Positions 55,490 to 64,000 of a DNA stretch of 64,000 bases are shown piece after piece (within the stretch, counting starts at the first letter, position 1; every line of letters begins with the position of its first letter). The notes under the pieces were generated by a model. It saw only the letters and a program-made list of their open reading frames with translations, did no database searches and had not been told where the DNA came from. The stretch is from Kuschelorhynchus macadamiae (Eukaryota; Arthropoda; Insecta; Coleoptera; Curculionidae). A program made the position numbers and the translations under genes. The stretch covers positions 124,001-188,000 of the forward strand of contig JAUTXW010004495.1 in NCBI GenBank assembly GCA_030620095.1. The letters are read 5' to 3'.

Positions 55490-56109
55490 GTAAGTATAAC
55501 AATACTAGAGTTTACCCCATGACGTCATTGTCTACTAGCAGACGCATCGTTAGTAAACAAGAAAAATAAATAATAAAATAGCCAGATTATTTTTTTGAGT
55601 ACAATGTTTGCAGAAACTGTACTGTCTTTCTCCGCTGTGGATTCCTTCGTTGTCGTATATGTAGATTGGGATAGGAATCGCTATCTACTGTTTTATTTAA
55701 ATTTGTTTTTTTAAAGGTCAAAATATCTGTGCCTATAATTTAACTGCATATGTTTATACACGTCCGGCACTTTTACCTTCAGCATTCTAATATATCACGT
55801 ATATCACGAATCATACGTGACTACATTATTGTTTACTGTTCTCAGTGCGCAATCATTTTAATAAAATTGACGTGAGGTATGCACTTGGGCTGTAGGCAAA
55901 ACATATTGTGTCGAAAGGAGAAATCTAAAGAAGTATTTAGTGTGATTAATAGCTTTAAATAGAAAAGCTGGATATTTTTGCCGAATATGATAATATGATA
56001 TAATATGATAAAAATTAAAGATTAACGGAATATTGAAAAGATACTGTATATACCTTTCAGTTGTTTGTTTCATTTAAACTCGCATTATCGTTAACGACAA
56101 CGGCATTCG
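55490..56109. other. Intron start, no gene seen
   Basis: 620 bp following the last POLRMT exon found. No exon with the expected next block could be read here. Confidence 0.55.
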
Positions 56110-56740
56110 TACTCCCTGTAAGGGGAACACTCATTCATCCCAGATATCATGGATGTCAAAAGCATTGAGCTCTGATGGAGTTTTTTACATATTATCGGAC
56201 CTCTTGGGCATCTTCAGGTTTCCCACAAATTTCCGAACTGAACGGGCTGATCCAAGTAGTATCGCCTTTTGCATATTCTTATATATATCGACGTAGAGTT
56301 CCAATGCCTCGATGTTTTTCAGGAGATTCTTCGGGATGACACCAGTTGTCGATATAATTATTGGTATTGTTCGGATAGTTTACATTTTCCATAGCCTTTT
56401 TATATGCTCTTCTAGATCTTTGTATTTTACGATCTTTTCAGTATGCTTTTCATGCACGTTGTTATTATTTGGAATAGCCACGTCTACCAGTGTTGAGAAA
56501 ACAGATCGATCCCAATACAGTTTATATGCATTGATTTCGAGAACGGTTTCTGGAGTATATTTATAATACGGAACTCTATATGATTGTAGCAGTTTTAACT
56601 TAACTGATAGTTCTTGGTGTAGTGTCTTAGTCGCTGAATCATGCCGCTCCATGTAGTCTATAGGAGAAATGCTTGGCACCCGCCAGTTATATGCTGGATA
56701 GTCTCCGAGGCTTGGCCTCCGTATGGGTATCACCTGGTGC
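56110..56740 (-). pseudogene. Restriction-endonuclease type non-LTR C-terminus, copy C
   Basis: The minus strand reads YTPETVLEINAYKLYWDR, then LVDVAIPNNNNVHEKHTEKI and KYKDLEEHIKRLW (56733-56380), followed in other frames by IDNW-like and a C-terminal QKAILLG-type tail to about 56110. The V-D-V-A-I-P-N segment is the hallmark following the PD-(D/E)XK motif in this family. RT is absent. Copy ends within 70 bp of the next remnant. Confidence 0.75.
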
Positions 56741-56803
56741 TGGATTATGATTATTATTTAACTTGTTTTGTTATTTCTTTTTTCAGTTTCAATGAGATAC
56801 AGG

Positions 56804-57290
56804 TTATGCCAAAGTATTGTCATCTACACGTTTAGACTCGCGTTTAGATTTGCGCATTACACACGTAGTGTTCAGAATGACCGCTTTCTGAAGGAACATG
56901 AAGATATTCCTAGGTAATCCCTGATTTTGTAGATTCTGGTGCAGGCTTTTAGGTATTATACCAGTAGAGGACAGAACTATGAGTACTACTATGACGGTTT
57001 CACACATTCATATCTTTCTAACTTCGTCTCGAAGCTCCTGATATTTTCCCGTCTTTTCTGTGATAGAGCCCTCAATATTGTGTGTATTCGGAATAGCTAT
57101 GTCTATGAGGAAAGCAACCTTGTGTTCTTTATCATGTACCACGATATCGGGTCTATAGTTGGGGATGTGTTTATCTGTTATAATGGATCTGTCGTAATAT
57201 CTGGTCGATTCAAGCATTGGAGGTGGTTCGTATTTATAATACGGCTTCTTCTCATGAGTTTAAGGTTGCTGCCAAGTGTCTGATGAGTGA
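56804..57290 (-). pseudogene. Restriction-endonuclease type non-LTR C-terminus, copy B
   Basis: The minus strand (57217-57008) reads RYYDRSIITDKHIPNYRPDI, then VVHDKEHKVAFLIDIAIPNT and HNIEGSITEKTGKYQEL, with a well preserved PD-x-V-V-x-D-K...A-F-L-I-D-I-A-I-P nuclease signature. A frame change leads into VIVVLIVLSSTGIIPKSLHQ and FLQKAVILNTTC (57007-56804), the typical end of the protein. The nuclease would nick target DNA. Confidence 0.8.
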
Positions 57291-57699
57291 TTGTAGCAAC
57301 CTGATTGTGACGGTAGAGATATTCTCTCTGGCTCATAGCACTACATGCAGATATAGTGGAGTGGCTTAATTCGCCATTCTACATTCTTCTCAGCGTTACT
57401 TGTTATTTTTTCGTTTCTTTGCTCGTTGGTGTTACTCAAGTTTAGTGGTGTGTAATCCAGGTCGGCAGAACAGACAGCTGCGTGTAGTGGTTACGATTCT
57501 TTCTTTCCATGGAAGTATTTACGCATTATGCTAATTTGCCCACTATGTAGATTCTGAATATCTTTCCGCCTTTTTTTTTGGGTAATGTCATTCTGACAGA
57601 GCTGGCTTTAGTGTAGTATTTCCTCTGTCTGGTCAGCTCAACTCTTGACTTTTCTTATGATATTCTCCTTTTCAATGCAAGACCATTTATTATTATTAT

Positions 57700-59460
57700 T
57701 TTCATTTAACATTCACTCATCCCAGATATTTACATATCAAAAGCATTGGGCTCTGATGGGACCCTTTCCGTGTTATTGGGTCCATTTTAGTGATTGGTTT
57801 TTAAGTTAACCGTAAACTTGCGAACTACTAGGGATATCGCGACTATGCATGGCCTGAAAAAGACGTTCATTAAGACCAAGCTCCTTGGTGTTCTAGAGCA
57901 AGTTTTTTGGGCATAACTCCTAGAGCAAGTTTTTTGGCATAACTCCTATTGTTGACGTAATAAAAGGCAGTGTTCAGACGCTTTGCATTCCACACTGTCT
58001 CCTGATCTGTTCCTATAAGTCACGATATCTTCCAATCTTTTCTGCTTACTTCTGACGTAAATTATGAGTATTCGATATAGCCACCTCTATCAAAGTTGTT
58101 TTTCATGCCCTTTTATATGTAAGAACAAGATCTGGTCTATTATAAATGTTAGTTTGGTTTGCCAAAACAGTCCGGTTCCAAGAAGTTTTGCATGCTTGCT
58201 GCTAATGCATCGTGTCTCAACTTGTATTCCCTCGCAGCGAACATTTGACACCCCCCTGTGACATGCAGCTGTCATTTACCACTGTGGCATCTTTCGTTAC
58301 ATATTTTAAGTAGTTTCTGGATGGAATTACCTGTTCTTGTATGGCAACTAGGAAACCTTCCGTTTCAGGAAACATCCGTCCCGACGCCAGCCAGAAGTTC
58401 GACGCTATGTTGTCGACGTAATCCCGACTGACCTCATTTAAAGGTCTGCCATGCAGAGGAGAACTCTTCAGTTTCTCATCTACGGATTCGTGATGAGTTA
58501 AAATTTGCTGCTCTTTCAGTTGTAAAGGCGTAAAGTGATCTGAATCACATATAATCCGATGTGGGTGCTTTTTGTTGAAAATAGCTTTGTAGTTTGGTGA
58601 TTTGTTGGTCTAGCTGCCTTGAGATATCTGTTAATCCTCTTTCGCCCTGATGCAGTGAAATTGTTTTTGTGCCTTTATATGAGTAGAGTTTTGATCTTTC
58701 GCTGCAGGTTATTGATGTCAGTGAAGGACCACTTAATAATCCCAAATGAACAGCCAAGCACAAAACAAGCGTAGGTGTTAGTTGCCCTAGACAATTTTTT
58801 GCTGTTAAGTTTTGATTTTAGCAATTGTCGCATTCTTCTTGTACACTCGCTTGTCACTTCATCCTTCATTACTTGGTGATTTATACACTGCACTTGCTTT
58901 ATGCCAAGATATTTGTAGCTCTCTCTATGTCGCATTGCTTCTATACTCTGACCGTTCTGCATCTCAAATCCATCCTCCTGAATCCTACCCTTCCTTATAC
59001 TGACAGTTCTGCACTTATCTAGCCCAAACCGCATTGTAATATCTGTAGAGAAATTCTCGACAATTTTGAGCATCTGATGCTTGTTCTTGATAGCTGCTAT
59101 TTGTTTTAAATCGTTTATATATAAAAGATGGTTTAACTTAATTTTTTCTCTGTTGTCCTTTTTGATATTAAACCCATAAACAGTAGAATTTAAAAGGTTA
59201 GACAGAGAGGGTTCATTGCAATAAAAAACCATAGTGGACTCAGTGATTCACCTTGAAAAATACCTCTTTTTATTGGTTGAGGATTAGTTTTGATGTCAAT
59301 ATTGGTATTATTCAAGTGAATAGTAGTGTGCCAGGTTGACAAGGCATGTTCCAAGAAATGTATTATACAGGGATCGATATTGTATGTTTTTAGTACTCTG
59401 ATGAGCCAGTCATGCGGCATAGAGTCGAACGCTTTTTTATAATCAATATAAGCCATAGAT
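57700..59460 (-). pseudogene. Restriction-endonuclease type non-LTR element, RT plus nuclease, copy A
   Basis: From 59456: MAYIDYKKAFDSMPHDWLIR (motif A), then GIFQGESLSPLWFFIAMNPL (motif B), a shift, and LNHLLYINDLKQIAA (59150 region; YxDD changed to YIND), MRFGLDKCRTVSI, YKYLGIKQ, and the C-terminal domain: SPLHGRPLNEVSRDYVDNIA, then FWLASGRMFPETEGFLVAIQ and NYLKYVTKDATV (58450-58270), a Cys-containing segment, and the nuclease NRPDLVLTYK...TLIEVAISNTHNL (about 58160-58040). A 28/27 bp direct repeat is at 57894-57948. R2/R4/Dong-like; clade uncertain. Many breaks. Confidence 0.82.
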
Positions 59461-60975
59461 TTCTCCGGTCATAGTAATCCTGATTATAGATGACCGAATC
59501 TGTTATCAGTTGCTCTTTACAACCAACAAACAATGTTTACAAACGAATAATTCTTTTCACTCTAATTTTAGTTTCGTGTGTGGCTTAGCCACAAACGTTT
59601 ACAAATTATTTATGTAATCCCTCTAAAAAAAGAACATTTTTCCGCCATATTTTTAAAATTTGGCGTTCAGTTGAGTTAATTAATTTTTTAATTTCTATAA
59701 AATTCTACATAAATTAAGTTTTTAAATTTTTATTCAAAATAAATCATAACGAGGTAAAAACGAATGATCGATTCTGATTCTGAGCTTGTAGATTTTTTTT
59801 TGAGATTCCTAGCCTTGCTCGATTAAATTTTTGCAAAAATGATTTGATTTTTGCAAAAATGGTGCACTTTTTTATTATTTTTTGGCTGTTTTTTTTAATT
59901 GTTGGTAGTTTGTTACAACTAAAATTTTGTTTCCCTAAAACTGTTAAGCCGGTAACTCACGGAGTGAAGAGTGGCACTCTCCAGTTCAAAAATGCCAATC
60001 CTAAGGCCGTGAGTATGAGGAGGGTTTACGCATGACAAACAACTAACCTATATACATTAATACATTTTCGCCCAAACATTATGTATGTGTAATGTTGCCA
60101 AATTTGATTACTTAAAGAATTAAAAAAAACTATATATACTGGGTGATCCATTTAAAACTAAAACATAGTTTCTTATTCTTTGGAAATTCTGCTGATTAAA
60201 AAAAATTCTGCTTGTTGGGTTTTTTAGGGACACTAAGTTCTTTTTAATAATTTTCCCGCTAATATTGGTGCTTATATAATCATTACCAAAGCTCTAGCTA
60301 AAATTTATATATCAAAGAATCCGATATGTCTTTATTATATTAAGTAAGTACAAAATTGTAAACTAGGCATTTTTGTGAGTATTTTAAGAGTAGGTATTTG
60401 AAGTAAATCTTGTTGTTTTATTGTTGAGCTGGCCTCAACAATAAAACTTCGCATAAATACATCTACAGTATTAAACAAAAACTGCCTCTGTATACTTATT
60501 AGATTACGTATATTGGCTATATTAACAAACATTAATAGATTTTTAAGAGTTTTAACTTATATTTAGCTTTACATGTGATAAAATACATAAAGTAAATTAG
60601 GTACTTTAAATTATTTTAGAAGTACTTAAGTCTTTTTAATCTTGGAAGTACCTACTTTCGAAAAAACTTAAAACTAAAAGCACTTAAGTATTAAAAATTC
60701 TTAAGTACTTCTATAAAGTACTTTAAGTAGATTAGGATTTTGCAGTACATTTTTTAAGTAATAAGTAATACTTAACCAACATTTAAAAAAGGGCCAGTAC
60801 AAATACTTTTCTAATAAAGTACTGAATACATTTTCCCAAATAACTCTAATTCAAGTTAAGTAAAATACTGTAACCGTGTAATCTAAAATTTTGAAATTTG
60901 ATCACAATCTACCTACAAGTATCTAGTTTCGTAAAAAAAATACCCCACGCGCTAGGTGTATTAGCCTACTTGTAA
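59461..60975. other. AT-rich stretch with a cluster of AAGTACTTAA motifs
   Basis: Mostly featureless. One motif of the type TACTGGGTGATCCATTTAAAA starts at 60137. From 60598 to 60775 there are about ten copies of AAGTACTT or close variants in both orientations, resembling a hAT-like subterminal array without identifiable ends. Confidence 0.5.
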
Positions 60976-61690
60976 TACAGGGTAATGTGTAAAAATGCAC
61001 CCGATTTTTGGAAACTTTTTATCAATAAATACCAAGAAATAGCTAATTTGCAATCTAGAGGTCATTGGACACATGAAACCAGATTTACAAAATGCGCAAT
61101 ATTCAGTAAACATAATCATCATTAGTGGTATTCAGAAAATCAATATCATTTCGAAGAAAGACTTTTACAATAAGATTTGGGTTCAATGTTTGGTGTGGCG
61201 ACTTACGATTAGAGAAAACTTTTATTTTTGTGTTTTTGACAACCGTTTGACTGGATCGTTTATTGTCAATGAAAATCTATCTGGACATAGATATTTGCTA
61301 CTTCTGCACGAACAAATCATACCAGCAGTTACAAATTCTGTTCCACCAAAGAACTACATAATATGTGGTTTCAGCAAGATGGGTGTCCAGCCCACAGTAC
61401 CAGGGAGGTGATGGAGGTTCGCAGAAATAGTTTTGGCGATAATGTTATTTCCAATAATGGTCTTATTAGGTGGCCGGCTAGGTCACAAGACATTACACCC
61501 TCCGATTTTTATTTATGGGCATACGCTAAAAATGACGTTTGTGAGTTTTCTCTTCCCGAAAATCGACAGGAATTGGAGGACATGTTACGAGACGTTTTTA
61601 CTAGGCATGAGTCGTAATTTTGTATACATTTTGGTTTTACAGTTTGTTTTTAATTTACCTAAGATAATGTTATTACAAAAAAACTGACAT
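60976..61690 (+). pseudogene. Mariner-like transposase, DD41D-type spacing, decayed
   Basis: The upstream flank has TACAGGGTAATGTGTAAAA (60976). Readable blocks: THETRFTKCAIFSKHN (about 61068), KIWVQCLVWR, the RLTGSFIVNENLSGHRYL stretch, then frame-shifted to WFQQDGCPAHSTREVMEV and IRWPARSQDITPSDFYLWAY (61363-61617). The second and third catalytic Asp (QQDG and SDFYLW) are 41 residues apart. The first catalytic position, expected in a TDE-type motif, reads THE, so it is lost. At least two frameshifts. Transposase of a TA-targeting ITm element; dead. The right terminus was not defined. Confidence 0.75.
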
Positions 61691-62640
61691 TCCTTGCTTG
61701 ATTATTTTTTGTATAAGTTTTGGATTTCGTTTTTAAAAAAGTTATAAGATGACAAGTTCTTAACTAAGAATCTAAAATGTCTCTGGTATTGTTGATGTCA
61801 TTCCGGAAATTGTGCTGCAGCTTTGGTATTTCAATCAGTCTGAAAATAAAGTTTAATCATGTCCAATTTTTTTATATTGAAACGTAGCCATACTAAGTAG
61901 GTACTTCAGAAATACTTACGAACCTGAAAACAGAAATAAATTATGCAGTTTAAAGACTTAGACATAACCAATTGGAATGATAACGCACAGTATTCCCAGC
62001 AGCAATATTTTCAATTTATAGAGCTTAAGAAAAATAATAAATAAATACTGTGCTGATTGTTTTACTTTAAATACATTTTTGTATTCAGTACCTCAGCTCT
62101 GTAAACAACTAAATAATAAGGTAATGTAATGTTTGGCTTCTAGTTTTTTAGCTTAAAATCGAACTGAAATGTCCGAAATATTTAGGAATTATTTTCGGTA
62201 TCTTGTTGCGAAACATATGGAGAATGTAATGTTCCACATAATATCTTTGATTAATATCGAAAAAGTATCGAAACAACATCCTTGATGATGTTTCGACACA
62301 AAGAGAGATTTATCTTGACCGACACAGCAGAATCGAAAATGTTTCTGAATTGTCTGGGAACGCATGCGCCGCACAGTGGGGCAATTAAGCCAAAAAACGG
62401 AAAAAACCATATAGCTTGAGACTGGATAGTGGTATTAATTTCGAGTTGGTCTTATTTGTCTCAGAATGAAAAATTACATCGGATATTTACAAGAAAATAT
62501 ACACAGCATGGTTCAAATGTACAGAGTGGTCATTTTATTAGGGGCCTATAACTTTTTTTAGAAACCACTGACTTCAGAAAAAAAAAGTTAATACAAGAGT
62601 TTTATGGTTTGAAATAAATTGTTTAAGTATTTGAGTTTTA
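61691..62640. other. AT-rich stretch, no gene seen
   Basis: One TACAGAGTGGTCATTTTATT motif near 62518 is a variant of the CAGGGTG termini. The rest shows no exon, RNA gene or repeat I can support. Confidence 0.5.
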
Positions 62641-62644
62641 TTAA

Positions 62645-62695
62645 TACAGGGTGTCCAAAAAGTGTTGCACAGACTTTTAAATGAGACATCCTGTA
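62645..62695. repeat. 51 bp hairpin with TACAGGGTGTC ends
   Basis: TACAGGGTGTCC at 62645 faces GACATCCTGTA ending at 62695 (one mismatch in 11). It looks like two mariner-type termini brought together after loss of nearly the whole interior. Confidence 0.75.
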
Positions 62696-62906
62696 TATTA
62701 TTATACATTTCTTGATTTCTCCAAAAATTAAAGAATCACGTTTCGTGTATAGTATCTTTACATATTTTCACCTGTTTTTGAAATATTGACAGTTAAAAAT
62801 CGGCCAATATCACTGGCTGTAAAACATGAACGGTTTAATATAGAGCGAAACAGATTGCACGTTTCTATCTTAACTTATATCATATTTTTATACTATAGGT
62901 ACTACA

Positions 62907-63113
62907 CTACTCAAAACAATTATCGCATATTTTCAAATCGGTACAAAGTTAGAAATCGCGTTATTTTGTAAATTTTGTTTAAATTCTGTGACACACCGTA
63001 AAATTCTTTGAAACATTATTCCTTATTCTATAAAAAATATTTAAATTCAAGATATTTATATCTGAAAATGAAATTTGGCAATTTGGGAAATATGCGATAA
63101 TTGTTTTGAGTTT
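62907..63113. mobile_element. Short Tc1/mariner-like MITE, about 200 bp
   Basis: The inner ends read ACTCAAAACAATTATCGCAT (62909) and its exact complement ATGCGATAATTGTTTTGAGT (63092-63111); the match extends to ATTT/AAAT inside. 24 of 24 bases pair, which indicates recent origin. No ORF. TA-rich flanks fit a TA duplication. Confidence 0.85.
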
Positions 63114-63348
63114 TATATTATGTCCTATACTTAAGTTCAAAAAACAATTGAAAATCGGTACTTTACTGACTTCATCTAATTAGAGTGATAAAACGATTAG
63201 GTCAAATAATAAAACGAATTTCACTTTCCTGTCTTGACTTTTTAAAAACTATCGAAATGAAGCAGTGATGTTGCCAAATTTGGTATTGTTAACTATACCA
63301 CCTTATTTCGATAGGTCTTAAAAAGTTCGGATAGGGCTCTTAAAACTA

Positions 63349-64000
63349 TTAAACTAATAACTCTAAAATTTCACTATTTACAGGGTAATGTTTTTTTTTT
63401 GGTTCGGGTCTTAAACTTGAAATAAAAGGGTCGGATGTTTGTAAAATTTTATGAAAAATGTCCTCATTTGTCTTTAGTCGGGAGTGTTTTCTTGAATGGT
63501 TTAATCTAAATATTTTATAGTCCTTATTGCGGCTTTCTTGGGCTTCTTCGGAAAGCATACCGATGGGAAGAGCTGCAGAGGCTATAATTTCTGCACCGTG
63601 GATTAAAATTTTATGTAACGTCGAAGGCATGTAATACCAAGGGTAGAGACTAACTGCTAACTCGGCGGTCTCATTTGCGTAAGTTCCAAACTTATTTGGG
63701 TCAATATCATAGGTGCTGTTGATTACGTCAAGAATAACACCAAGACGCTGAATCAATGTTCTATCAATTTTTGTAATTTCAGATGTTAAATCTGGATTAG
63801 CAAAAAACCGGCGAGAAGTATTACCTGTAAACAAAATAATATAGGTAATTATAGGCAAATTAAACTAAATAAATTATGTATTAACAACCTGTATTTGATG
63901 AACCGTACCCCTGCTTCACAAAATCTACCCGGATTCCTAGTCTATTAAGAAATTCTTGTTGTATCCGCTTCTTCTCTGCCTCCTTAATAAGTGCTGTTGT
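63349..64000 (-). CDS. Transib/RAG1-like transposase C-terminal part with one intron, cut by window edge
   Basis: Coding segments on the minus strand: 64000-63889 and 63824-63349 (stop). The first reads TTALIKEAEKKRIQQEFLNR and VKQGYGSSNT; the second continues GNTSRRFFANPDLTSEITKI, with LYPWYYMPSTLHKILIHGAE and PIGMLSEEAQESRNKDYKIF, the final-Glu block of the RAG1/Transib fold, then ISSLRPEPKKK. It is a paralogue of the ORF at 5781-7775 and clearly diverged from it. The 64 bp between the segments begins GTTGTT, ends TTTACAG, contains a stop in frame, and splits one Gly codon, so it is a spliceosomal intron. No break is seen in the visible part. Termini were not found. Confidence 0.85.
63825..63888 (-). 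other. 64 bp intron in the second Transib-like gene
   Basis: Read on the minus strand: AATACAG|GTTGTTAATACA ... TTTTGTTTACAG|GTAATACT. Removing it restores GSSNTGNTSRRFF, which matches SSNDGSTARRFF in the intact copy at 6265-6305, where no intron is present. Confidence 0.85.

Noticed and set aside
58064..59022. Several plus-strand ORFs
   Set aside because: Antisense shadows of the restriction-endonuclease non-LTR remnants.
55490..64000. Further POLRMT exons (O-helix and second catalytic Asp)
   Set aside because: I looked for TRKVVKQTVMT-like, VHDCYW-like and C-terminal blocks and found none; a short exon could still be missed.

Overview
The window is nuclear DNA from an arthropod, most likely an insect with a large, AT-rich, transposon-dense genome. 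I infer this from a canonical GT-AG spliced metazoan gene with introns up to 19.7 kb and from the transposon families present (Transib, Tc1/mariner, hAT, PIF/Harbinger-like MITEs, non-LTR elements, a Penelope-like element). A beetle or true bug would fit, but the sequence alone does not settle the order.

The only ordinary host gene I can support is the mitochondrial RNA polymerase gene (POLRMT). It runs on the + strand through most of the window. Nine exons lie between 11395 and 55489 and join in frame into 732 codons, from the PPR-like N-terminal region through the start of the polymerase core (motif A, DGSCNGLQHYA). The 5' exons (targeting peptide) and 3' exons (fingers, O-helix, second catalytic Asp) are not in the window or were not found.

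Everything else is mobile DNA or its remains. 1-2480: a non-LTR retrotransposon with an open ORF2, cut by the left edge. 4869-10984: a TA-flanked inverted-repeat element that received a 3,765 bp Transib (RAG1-family) transposon with an open transposase ORF, CAC termini and a perfect 5 bp target duplication; the Transib carries two small TAA-flanked MITEs. 12051-18296: a Tc1-like transposon in a TA microsatellite, split by a nearly full-length non-LTR element that has an 8 bp target duplication. 19000-22000: a decayed RNase H-bearing non-LTR element. 22987-25573: a TA microsatellite holding a broken Penelope-like element (RT plus GIY-YIG) with a possible hammerhead-like motif near its 3' end. 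30560-31010: a fragment of a non-LTR element with a restriction-like endonuclease. 32898-39510: a long interrupted palindrome whose left arm was split by a full-length non-LTR element. 39744-42380: a second, related palindrome. 42841-46716: a hAT element with subterminal GATTTAAATC repeats. 48227-50172: a tandem duplication with a hAT-like insertion in one unit. 56110-59470: three stacked remnants of the restriction-endonuclease type non-LTR family. 60976-61690: a mariner-like pseudogene. 62645-63116: two hairpin MITEs. 63349-64000: a second Transib-like transposase copy that carries a short spliceosomal intron absent from the first copy.

The genes do not form a pathway. The picture is one conserved housekeeping gene whose introns have been inflated by repeated, often nested, transposition. 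The nesting gives a relative order of insertion in several places.
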